A DNA stretch of 64,000 bases from Aphrocallistes beatrix. Lineage: Eukaryota > Porifera > Hexactinellida > Sceptrulophora > Aphrocallistidae. The DNA is taken from NCBI GenBank assembly GCA_963281255.1, contig OY725495.1, positions 3,038,001 to 3,102,000 on the forward strand. The letters run 5' to 3'. The translations under genes were made by a program, and so were the position numbers. The notes beneath the pieces are model-generated. The model worked only from the letters and a program-made list of their open reading frames with translations. It was not told where the DNA came from and searched no databases. This document shows, piece by piece, positions 44,040 through 55,200 of this stretch; within the stretch, counting starts at the first letter, position 1; each line of letters begins with the position of its first letter.

Positions 44040-45218
44040 TTAATACAAGTTTAATTTAGAGGTACTACAATCAACACAAATAATAATATTATCTTGAGTT
44101 ACTGCTATGCCTCTAGGATGGTAATCACACTCAATACTATGAATCAACTGACCTTCTAACGTGTATATTTGTATTATTTTACCTGCTCTATCACTAACTA
44201 GAATATTATTAAACTTATCAAAACATAGAAATACCGATCCAGTTCCATTCCTTAAGTTTATAAAACTATTCATTAGATCTCCTAACTTTGAAAATATATG
44301 TACATTTTGAGGTTTGCTATTATCAACTACGAAGACTTTATTATTAATTACTTTAACATCTCTTGGATAAAATAACTTCTTATATCCAAATTCTCTAATA
44401 AATTTAAGATCAGAGCTTAACACTACTATTCTATCATTAAGACTATCTGCTACAAATACTTCATTATTATCTACTGCTATACCAAATGGCCAGTTTAGTT
44501 TTAATTCACTCTTACATTCTAATTTATAGTTTTGTGCCTCATATTTCAGAACTATATTTAGTTTATAATCGGTTACAAACAACCAATCATTGTATAGGGC
44601 TATGGAATAAGGCCTGCACAACTCTCCCTTTCCAAACTCTCCAATGAAATGACCTTCCCAGCTGACTACTTGAATTCTACTGTTATCTATATCAGCAATG
44701 AATACATTTCTTCTCCTGTCTATTACAACACAATATGGTTCACTAAACTCGACTCTACCTTTCCCTAACTTGCCTATAGACCTAGTAGGATATACCTTAG
44801 TGCGGTATATGGGAGCTACATCCTGTAGAGATCCGAACCTATCTATCTGAAGTAATATATCTTCTAACTGAGATATTTCAAGTTGAGGGAGTGGAATTGG
44901 AGTTGGCTGCTGTAATTTCTCTTTATCCTTTTTCGATTTTTCGATATAACCTTCTTGTAGGTTGACTATAAGATTCTGCTCTAAAGTCGTATTTTCAATC
45001 CCTCTGATCAGCTGATCCAGATCTTTAATCTGTTTCAACCTCGTCTCCTCTTTGCTGAAGTAGTTAGCACTCATCTCATTCAGCTCTACCAGCAGCTGAT
45101 CCCTCCTCTCTTCCAGTTTCTGTATCACGGAGTTGAATGAAGATTTGATGAGGAGTTCAGCTCTTAGAAATGGATTGGAATGGAGTGTAGGCTCGCTCTC
45201 AGGGAATCTTGAAGCCAT
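44040..45218 (-). CDS. Coiled-coil NHL-repeat protein
   Basis: 392 residues, single exon. Residues about 30-115 form a charged helical segment (KLEERRDQLLVELNEM, KQIKDLDQLIRGIEN) predicted to be coiled coil, followed by NHL blades from about residue 150: EPYCVVIDRRRNVFIADIDN, RPYSIALYNDWLFVTDY, WPFGIAVDNNEVFVADSLND, YPRDVKVINNKVFVVD, FNNILVSDRAG and HPRGIAVTQDNIIICVD, i.e. about six blades. This is the TRIM-NHL layout without RING or B-box, so no ubiquitin-ligase activity is expected; scaffold or RNA/protein recognition roles are inferred. The MA(S/T)RFP start is shared with the paralogue at 29.7-30.6 kb. The start is supported by a TATA box 55-62 bp upstream. Confidence 0.88.
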   Translation of the reverse strand: MASRFPESEPTLHSNPFLRAELLIKSSFNSVIQKLEERRDQLLVELNEMSANYFSKEETRLKQIKDLDQLIRGIENTTLEQNLIVNLQEGYIEKSKKDKEKLQQPTPIPLPQLEISQLEDILLQIDRFGSLQDVAPIYRTKVYPTRSIGKLGKGRVEFSEPYCVVIDRRRNVFIADIDNSRIQVVSWEGHFIGEFGKGELCRPYSIALYNDWLFVTDYKLNIVLKYEAQNYKLECKSELKLNWPFGIAVDNNEVFVADSLNDRIVVLSSDLKFIREFGYKKLFYPRDVKVINNKVFVVDNSKPQNVHIFSKLGDLMNSFINLRNGTGSVFLCFDKFNNILVSDRAGKIIQIYTLEGQLIHSIECDYHPRGIAVTQDNIIICVDCSTSKLNLY

Positions 45219-45272
45219 TGATTATTTTCTTTGTTTGATTGGTAGTTAATTATGTTTTTTTCACTGAGTGCA

Positions 45273-45280
45273 TATTTATA
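45273..45280 (-). promoter_or_regulatory. TATA box of coiled-coil NHL gene
   Basis: TATAAATA on the minus strand about 55 bp before the ATG at 45218, leaving room for a leader of about 25-30 bases. Confidence 0.5.
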
Positions 45281-45644
45281 GCAGATGAGAAGTGTGTTGG
45301 TATCATGAGCTGATAGTGTGTGTTGTGTCGTAGTGATAGGGAGAGACTGATTAGAGAATGACTGGTAGGTTTGTGGATAGTTTCCTTGAAGCAGGAGTGT
45401 TTCATGTTTCTGAAAGGATATCTCCTTGTCTAAGTTACCTTGCTTTTACACTCAGAAATTACTTTCAATATTCTCTACTTTAATACGATATTTAACTATA
45501 TTTAGAATAAATTAAGGTTAGACTAATTATGCACATTTGCTGAATTAATTACAAGGCCAATATTATTTCATAACTACGTACGTATGATTAACAATTATAA
45601 TTAAACAAATGAATTCCGAACTATTTATATATATATAACTTGCG

Positions 45645-46686
45645 GATTTGGGACTAGGGATGCGGAAGAAGATGGTTGAACTAATACATGAGCTGCCTTA
45701 AATCATTAACAAAGTACAATAGAGCTTAGGAATGTATTACCAGCATATACAAATATGGTGTCAAAGTACCCATATCCGTTGAAATTTAGATTAGTCACCA
45801 TATGTTTGTGCAATAGGTTACATTTATGACAAATTTATTGATTTTCAGTGGTCGTTTAAAGCCACTTCTAATTGTTTTTATTATACATTTTTTCGCATAG
45901 AACTGAGATGTGAATAGGTTAATACGAAAAATAGGTACATAATACGAAAAATGGAATTTTTTAATGGAATGTTGATGCACTCCAGTGTTGCTATTGAAGC
46001 GTGTTTTGGTCAGTTGGGGTCATATCTTGAAAACCGCAAGAGCCAGACATTCCAATGTAATTCCATTTGAAATCAAATAGACTATTTCCTATTAAGTGAT
46101 AATATAATTTCGACGTCTAAAATCAATGGTTTACGAGATATTCCACAAATCACCAAATGTGACCAATATGTTAAATTGTCTAATAACTCGTAAACCATTG
46201 AATTTAGACGTCTAAATTATACTATCACTTAATAGGAAATAGTCTATTCGCTATCAAATGGACTTACATCTGAATGTCTAGCTTTTGCGGTTTTAGAGAT
46301 ATGACCCCAACTGACCAAAAACGTCTCCATGGCAACACTGGAATGTAGCAACATTCCATGAAAAAATTCCAAATTTTTCGTATTAACCTATTTGCATCTC
46401 AGTTCTATGCGAAAAAATGTATAATAAAAACAATTAGAAGCGCCCTTAAACGACCTAAAATCAATAAATTCGTCACAAATATAACCTATTGCGCAACCAT
46501 ATGGTGACTAATCTAAATTTTAACAACGGATATGGGTACTTTGACACCATATTTATATATGCTGATAATACATTCCTAAGCTTTATTGTGCTTTGTTGAT
46601 GATTTAAGGCAGCTCATGTATTAGTTCAACTATCTTCTACCTCATCCCTTTCAAGTTACTGTGAGGCCTTATATACAGTAGACTAT
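45645..46686. mobile_element. Foldback element of about 1 kb
   Basis: Arms are reverse complements (GGGATGCGGAAGAAGATGGT / ACTATCTTCTACCTCATCCC) with the axis near 46170 between two TAAACCATTGA blocks. Homologous to 58762-59830. Confidence 0.8.
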
Positions 46687-46699
46687 GAACAATCTTATT

Positions 46700-47789
46700 T
46701 ATTGAGGTCTTTACAGATTGTAATTGGATATTTTTAATTATTTAAAAGATTTTTCGAATCAAAGACTTAGAAATTTGTATTGTAGGTTGAGTTTTGAGGA
46801 AAAAAGTGTCCTGACTCACAGCGAAAATCGCGAGTCAGGCCCTGTCACGAAAGAATTTGTCTGGGGGGGACCAATTTTGGCATGCCTAAACTCCTAAGTC
46901 CCCTGTCAAAATTGGTCAGGGTCAATTTTTTGTGCCATTTAATAGTGTACGACATAACCTTTGGACTGACCCTCGTAGTTCGCTGAAAAAAAGTTGCGAA
47001 ATTTAGTAAAAATCAAAGTATTAAATTTCGAAGTAGCTAGCGTACGGAGATACATACATACATATGGACTGGCGTGGTATGGCCATCCTTGCCATAAAGG
47101 CATCTCTCTACAGAAACTTCACTTAAAAAGGTCTCTCGGACCAAATTTGACAGGTAAAACTGGTCCCCCGGACTAATTTTGGCAGCCAAAACTGGTCCCC
47201 TGGACTAATTTTGGCAGCCAAAACTGGTCCCCTGGATAATTTTAGTTATCACAAGTGGTCCCCCGGACTAATTTTGGCAGCCAAAACTGATCCCCGGACC
47301 AATTTTGGTGACCACAAGCTTGGCTGCCAAAATTCGTTCGGGGGGACCCGTTTTGGCAGCCAATTTTGGTGACCACAACTGGTCCCCCGGACCAATTTTG
47401 GCGACTAAAACTGGTCCCGGGACCAATCTTTCTAGAGTCTTTTGAATTGTGAATGAATAACTTTTTCTCATTTATGATAATGAATTCAGTGGATTAGTGA
47501 AATATTTCCATGGTGAATGAAAGGTATCTTGTCCTAAATCATCATAGAACATCGATTATGATGGCATTTTTAACAGAAGCATTGGACCCTGATTCGATTT
47601 GGCTGCGAGTCAGGACATAATTTTTTCCAACAAATTCACCCTACAAAACACAGTTCCAAGTCTTAGACTCGAAAGATCTTTTAACATCATTGAAACTATT
47701 CGAATCCAATCTCTAAAGACCATAAAAACTAAGAGTATAAGAAATTTTATACCTAATCAAGCTTGGGACCGAACTTATTGGTCACCCTG
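46700..47789. mobile_element. Rearranged mariner-like element with minisatellite
   Basis: The right end (about 47480-47789, ending GGTCACCCTG) is the reverse complement of the left part of the element at 55953-57284. Between 46860 and 47430 are repeated GGTCCCCCGGAC(C/T)AATTTTGGC units. A flanking stretch at 47040-47129 is inverted at 57593-57682. Confidence 0.6.
47110..47430. repeat. GGTCCCCCGGACCAATTTTGG minisatellite
   Basis: About eight imperfect units of 35-45 bp, in mixed register, containing self-complementary GGTCC-GGACC and TTTTGGC-GCCAAAA blocks. An inverted array is at 57387-57600. Confidence 0.7.
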
Positions 47790-48082
47790 AATATTCTACC
47801 CAAGGAAGAAGAGACTAAGACTTTTTTGTGCCGTTCAGAGACTGCACAATATTTGTAGAAGGTGCACACTCGTTCAAAAGTTAGATACGTATATATACTA
47901 ACTGATATTATTCCGATTTGTATCTGAACGTATATTAATAAACGAAATAAAATAACATTTTTTAAGTTTATATTTGTTTAATATTTTTAATAGAGAAAAG
48001 GAAATAGAAAAATGAGGAGTTTCCTGTTGGGAATAACAACATTTGAGAAGAAATATGATAAAAAAATCTGTTTATTAATATA

Positions 48083-48749
48083 CACTACCTGGCCAAAAGT
48101 ATTGGAACACATTCTAATGTGTGTCACTTTTGCCAAAGTGGCACAACCCATTGAATATAATATTAAACAAGTGTAAACATTGTGATATCAATAGAAACTG
48201 CCCCTACGACCTCTTCCACTAAACTTTTGTTGATTTCCTTCAAAAGGCCCGTTTCCCTGTCACCTGTGCCACTGGTGGCACACATTAGAATGTGTTCCAA
48301 TCAGGGTTGGGTTTTGTCCGTCCAAAACAGGTTTTGGACAGGGCAGTGGACAAAACCTGGTTTTAACCGGTTAAAACCGGACAAAACTGGACAAAACCTA
48401 ATGGAAACTGTAAATCATTGCAGTGGGTACGAAACAGTTTAAGTTGAAAAGAGAGTGAGGACAATGAATGGATTTTCTTGCTAACTCCTGTTTATTACTA
48501 TAACTATATTTTGTATTCGATTTATCATGGAAGCCACGAACAACACTTGGACAAAACCTGGACAAAACTTGGACAAAACTTCGATATAACTGTGAATTTA
48601 TGAATTAAATTAAATTTTGAGGTTTTGTCCAGTTTTGTCCACCCAAGAGGTTTTGGACAGGACGGTTTTAACCTGGTTAAAACCACTAGGTTTTGTCCAA
48701 GTGGACAAAACCTGCCAACCCTGGTTCCAATACTTTTGGCCAGGCAGTG
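48083..48749. mobile_element. Tc1/mariner-like MITE hosting a hAT insert
   Basis: Ends CACTACCTGGCCAAAAGTAT / ATACTTTTGGCCAGGCAGTG, TA on both sides. It carries the hAT-like insert 48302-48723. Confidence 0.85.
48302..48723. mobile_element. hAT-like MITE nested in Tc1-like MITE, 422 bp
   Basis: Ends CAGGGTTGGGTTTTGTCC / CCTGCCAACCCTG, interior full of GGACAAAACCTGG units, and perfect duplications GTTCCAAT (48294-48301, 48724-48731). Confidence 0.9.
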
Positions 48750-48751
48750 TA

Positions 48752-49206
48752 TGTTAAGTTATAATTCAGAGTACAATCAATTGAAAAATACGATTCTAAC
48801 TTTCGAACTGACGTCAACATCGGAATTAATTCGAACTAATGCCAATATCAAAATTAATTCGAACCAATGCAGGCGCCCCACATGCTTCAAAGTCGCACCG
48901 AATAAGGACAGATCCAGACCGGTCCAAGATTTAATCGTGCGGTTTGGACCGGTCCGACCGTCAACAAATCTATGATGACCTTGCCCATGAATTTTCGGAT
49001 CGCTGCATCTCTGACCCATGAACATAGAATTCCTAGTTTTACCCGTATAAAATATACATATACAAAATGTATCGATAAAAGCATGAATTGTCAAGTCTTT
49101 CGATATATTAAATTAGAAATGGAATCTTTAAATTCATTCTGTTCCTAACTAAACTTGATGGTAAAAATATACGTACATATATATATATATATATATACCA
49201 ATTAGT
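48752..49206. other. Intergenic, 3' side of giant GTPase
   Basis: No gene recognised. Contains a GGACCGGTCC-type palindromic block at 48915-48955 and a TA run near 49180. Confidence 0.4.
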
Positions 49207-52200
49207 TCAAATTTTGTAATTAACAATTATTTTAAGGATTGCTTCATCGACTTCCTCTTTTCCAACAAATTGAAATTTACCACACAATCCTCTCAATTTT
49301 TCTTTCATAGTATCTTCAAATTTCGGATAGTTTAAACTCGTATTTATGCCATGATAACTAATGTTAAACTTTTTCATAACGTCCCAAACATCTTTTTCCC
49401 AATTGAAGTTACAAAGTTTACCATGGTTGCAGCAGCAGCAGTTCTTCTTGTTACTTTGTTTAGAATGAGATTTGTATTTAGGGAAATTACCATGAGGAGG
49501 CGAATCAAATATGTGAATAATCTTATTTTGATTATTCAATGTATTTTTCCAATCGCATTGAGTAGCTGCTGTAGCTAGACCATCTAGAACAGCTTCAGGA
49601 ATATCTCCACCACCAACAGCATTAACTTCTGCTAAGAAGTTCTCCACAGATGAGTGGTCATTAGTGAAACTGTTATCAGGTGGGAACTTTTCAATTAGCT
49701 GTGAATCACAATGGTCACGATAGATAACAATCTTGAATTCAGGAGAGATTCCTCTTAAGCCGAAATACTTCATTAACCGTCCTACCGATACTCGTGCACG
49801 TTTGATATCTTTGCTCATAGAGGCTGTCCCATCAATTACTAAACAGATGAAAAAATTTACAGAAAGCAAGTAGGTATTTTTCACAGCAACGTATGTTTTG
49901 TATGGGACATATTTTATATTTGTGCCGTCCCTCTGAGAGTAGTAATTCAAAATTGCAATTCCAAATTTATTCCAGATTTTTATCATGACTTGACGAGAAT
50001 CTTGGTTTGATTCGTGCTTTTCATCATCAAGAAGACTCCAATCCCAAAAGTTCCCACTTGCATTTTTAAATTGTCCCCAATTTTTAAGACCGCAAGGCAC
50101 GTTAACCTGGGTTTCATCGTTGTAATCGTCACATGTAAACAGTAATGCTGTCCCATCAATGTTCCAGATATTACCACCCATCGAGGATATCTGATGACCT
50201 GTCTTGATTCGACATTTTCCATTTTTTGTATGTATTTCTCGTTCACAAAACTTTCCACAACCAGGACATTGTAATGGGCACCCACAAATGTTTGATTTAT
50301 ATTCTTCCTTCAAGGATGAAACCATTTTTTTGAATTCATCATGTTTTAAATTTAAAAAGTGCTCTATCAATGTTGAATAAAACTGTTTAACGTATTCGTA
50401 AAGATTAAAGATTAGTCCTGAATTATACATTTTAGTTGTTAATTTCTGATAAGATTCTTTATTTAGAACTGGCTCTGTTGGTTTGCAGAAAGATTTGAAT
50501 GTGTCCGATATTCTGACTTTAATATTAGATACCTGAAATTCTTTGAAGAATTTTGAAAACATATCTGGTGTTACATCAGGGTCAAGATATTTAATGAAAT
50601 AGAGCATCATAGCGTTAAGAGGAATTTCTTTTATTAAATTTGGATTTAATTTCTTATTTTCCCTCGCAGCATCCAAATTAGCTATTTCAAAAATAATATT
50701 TGAATCATAATCTTTAAAACTTGTGCTTCTTCTGGGTCGATTTTCTAACATGTACAGTAGATTGCCTAGCACTTCTACAATGTTAGACTTGTATTTTTCA
50801 AAGCAAAAAGCCATTTCTTCGGAAACTTTTGTGTATAGTTCTTTCTCTAAATCTTTCCATTTATCTTCAAACATTTTGAGAAACAGCTCGTTTCTGTTAC
50901 AGACATACTGCACCGTGAAACTATTTACATCAATTTGTTCGTTTTTAGGATTTTTCGAAAGTTCAATCCTGATTCTTTCATTTGCTTTAGAAAGGAAGCT
51001 CTGATGAGTTAGCTCTCTTCTCACATCCTCCTTGAGATAGGACTTTATTTTTATTTGTTCATCAGTTTTTAATTCATTTTCTAATAAATCTACATAATCT
51101 AAAGCGAACTTTTTCGCCCTTTTTTTGTCAATCTCTGTCATTTCATTAGTCTCCCAATTTTCTCTCATTATTTTAGAATTTCTAATCTTTTCATGAAAAT
51201 CTTTTTTAATACTAGGTTTTGAATCGATTATTTTTGCAAGGTTTGCTCTTTCTTCACTTGCTTTCATCTCGAATTGTGACTCAAAAGCAATTGTGAATAC
51301 TAATGTTGATAATTTCCTAATGGCAATATTCGACAAGCGCGCATAAATGTATCCTATTTCATAGTTTAGTAAGCGAATCCTAAAATCGAGTGCGTTAATC
51401 AACAGTTTAATTTTTAACGTTTGAGGATAATTAGTGTAATTTTTCAGCAGTTCAATAACGTCTTTTGAAAGATTTGCAATAAACTTTTGCCAGGTTTTTG
51501 TGCTTAAATATTCTGGTTCCTTTAAAACAGATGTCAGATCAAGAATTTGTCTCCACTTTGCAGTATCCCAAATAATATCAGGGTGATTAAACATCCCTGA
51601 GCAATACTGAACTAATGAACGACATTCAGTTGGTATCCATTGGCTTATCTCAAAGCATTCTTTTGTCTTCTTCCAAGAATACCAATGTTTCCTTTTGAAA
51701 TGGTGTTGATACAGAGATTCTTTGCTCAAGTAAACGTAATTAGCCTTTTCGGCATATGGTATCATGTCTTCAAGAGGAGTGTGAAAATCATTTGTTGCAG
51801 CATAAATCAATTGCTCTGATGCTGCCCAATTGAAAGGATGGATAAACTTATCCAGAAGATCTGAGCATATTAATTCAATAATCATATCCATATTGAAGTT
51901 AAGTCCGCGAAATAAATCAAAGATTACTTGTTTATGTTCCATTTCAATCCATTCCATTTTAAAAATAGAGTAAAAATCATTAAAACACTCTTCACGGTCA
52001 AATAATCCATTTTTTAAGTCATCCTCACCAAAAGTATCTTTCCAAATAGTTTCGAATTCATCATCTAGTTCCTTGAATTCCATCCCTATGTACTTTTCAA
52101 TATTATTTAAAATAGCATTTTGAATTTTTTTCATGAGATCAAATTGCTTCAATTGAATCATTACAGATTTTATTCGTAATTTAAATCGATCTTCGTATTG

Positions 52201-55200
52201 TTTTCTTTCGATATAAAATAATTTTCGAAGATTCAATTTTATTTCATCACACATATGTGGATTTCGTCGTAAAAGGCGATCATTTTGACAATAATTAGAG
52301 AATTGATGCAAACTTTCATCTTGATATTTCCCAAAAACTTCATCAAAATTTTTCATCATTTCCGTTAGAACGATATTAAAGTTTGAGACAGATTTCAGTT
52401 CTTCTATTTTCAAATCAATATTATTTGATTCTTTATCGAATTGTTCTCTATTTTTGCTGATATACTTTTCGATTAATTCGTTAACCATTTCAGTAAGTTT
52501 GTGACTGCACCTCAATTCTTCAACGTTTTTAAATTTGACGATATCTTGAAATTGTATTATTGTATCCCATACGACTCCTGACATTTCCATCCACTTACTC
52601 ATATTTTTCAAAGGTACCTCATCTGTAGAATTAGATAATTGACTAACAATAGCAAGTCTCAATTTCGCACACTCTTGCGCAAATGGAAGGGTTGGAAGCA
52701 ACTTAATTATGTTCGAGTGATACAGTTTTTTCCCGGGATCATTTAGTGGTTTATAATTGAAGGCCGGGGGCAATACGAACAAATTATCTCGAGACACTTG
52801 GATTAGCTCTGATATTTTTACTCCCTCAATTTCCTTCAAATCTGACTCAGAATTCAGTCTCCCCAATAGTAAGTTAATAGAGCCTATATGCTTATCTGGG
52901 TCTGGATCTGCTTGCTGATTCAACACGAAGAATATTTTGGGAGCCTTAACCTTACTTACCTTTAGTCGATTCAGAGAGTAAGCACAGATTTGTAGGAGAT
53001 TTTGCATTTCTACTCCTAAGTCGCCTTTGACATTGATAATCACAACATGTGACACTGCTAGACAGAACAGCACCATGGTTCTATCAAATTGGATCGAAGA
53101 TGTGTCTGTCATATTCTGGCGCTCAATAGCATCTAAGCCTTCTGTATCGAGGATGAGCAAATTGTCTGATTTGTTAATTGGTCGATTTAGTTTCGACAGA
53201 GATCCATATATACCCTTTGTGCACCTGCCAGAGCTGGTCAAGAATTTACATCCGAAGCAGTAGTTGAGAAGAGTAGACTTTCCTGAGCTTTGTGGCCCGA
53301 ATATGCTAACTACGATAGGAGCTCGATTACCTTGATTATTTTTATTTGAGTAGAATTTACGCAAAAGAGCATCAATATCTTGATTGAAATATCGCATATT
53401 ATCACCGTCAATTAATTCAAATGCCTCGCCTCGTCCTACGTATTCACTAAAGTTTGAAGAAAATATTTCAAAGAAATCACTCTCTACTCTGCTTTCGTAC
53501 CTCTGAGACAGCACTGCTTCTCTCCATAAAATTTCTAGATTATATTTATCATTTTTATGCTCTTTCATTTTGTCTAATTTACTTTCTTCTTCATTTGCTA
53601 TGCGCTTCGTGTATCTGGCAAGTTCATGTGATAATTTCCATAGAATTAATGAGTAGTTATCTCGATTAAGAATGTCATTAAAAAACACTACGACATCGCC
53701 CATTTTAGTATCTTTTAGTTTTTCATTGAGTTCACCACACTGTGCATTGAGTTTGTCGATCTCTTCTTGATCTCTTTCAAAGGCAACTCGGTGATAAGCA
53801 CTCATATAATCAATAAAAATTGGATAAAAGTTTAGAAATCTAAAATCAATTGACTTTGAATGGCGTGTTTTATCATCAATGATTCCAATTATTTTTCTAA
53901 TGATTTCTTTGTCTTCATTAATTTCTTGTAATTCTTTGCAATCTTTCTTACATATTATAACCATCAATTTCTCAATGAAGTTACTCTGGATTAGTTTCCG
54001 ATTTTCAATGCTTAGGTGTAATATTTCATGTCCGACACTCTTCAAAGCACTTTCAACTGAATGTTTATCAATATCCTCTCTAGTCAAATCAGGGATGTAG
54101 AGATAAGTCTTCGAAACTTTTCGACTTCCTTCAGTTTTAACTTCAACTTTACAAGTAGTACAGTCGCTATCTCTAATAAGGAGATATAGATGACTGACTT
54201 GGAATAAAGACAATTCTTCATTTAATTGAGAAATATTGTTCTTGAAATCACTATAGAGCACGTGGATGATTGCGATGTCGAGGTAATTACAAATGACTTT
54301 AATTGCTTCTAAATCTGAATATCCGTGGCAGTCAATGTAGGCCCAATCGGTTGATTCTCCACGTTGTACTTCTCCGAATAGATTCCTAGTTAGTTGGATA
54401 TCGATGGAAGAAAAATGAAATTTACTTGCCTGCGGACTGCTACTGCCGAAATCGGTCTTGAAAATCTTATCTAAAAGATAAGATTTACCAATTGGATTCC
54501 AGCTTGCCCTTCCTAGCCCAAAGGAAATCAAACCATTGTACTCTTTGAGGGAATACCAGAGCTCTTTGCAAATATCATATTCTACTTTTCCTGACTGGGG
54601 TATATGAACTTTTGGATAGTAGAGTGGTACAGGATTGCTAAATGAATAGTTTTCGATACAAAGGCCTTTGAGCACAGGATCAGAAAGTTGAAAAATCAAA
54701 TGGAACAGGTCATGGTTAGTCAGGGAAGTACCAGGGAATATTCTGTGGAATATCCCAACTATATCTTCAAAGGGGAGGCTACATTTGAGATAGTAGAACG
54801 TATAATGTAATATAGCTTCGAGATTTTGCTTTTTTTCTTTGTTTGTTATTTCACTTCTATTTTCTATGATATCATCTAAAGAGTGCGTAATGACAACTCT
54901 ATACATACTATAAGAAAGAGTACTGTAATCAAAAATGTTTTGTACCTTCTTTAAAATAAAACAAAGACCTTGGCTTTGTTCATCTCTTTGGTAATCAATT
55001 TCATCTGAGCTGGGTTTGTACTGCTGTAAATACCCTTTAATAATTGGCACAGCTCTTTTTAACTCAGTACTAAGTTGTTTTAAGCTAAAGTTGATATGTT
55101 TCTTAATAAATCCGATATCTTCTCTTGAAAGCTTAAACTTGCCAGATAAAAAATATTTTGATTCTTGGAATTTCTGAAAGTATGCCTGAATTGTATCAAA

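Noticed and set aside
48777-49094. 105-codon minus-strand frame near the 3' end of the GTPase gene
   Set aside because: No recognisable domain, repeat-derived GGACCGGTCC stretch, and a competing frame in the same place.
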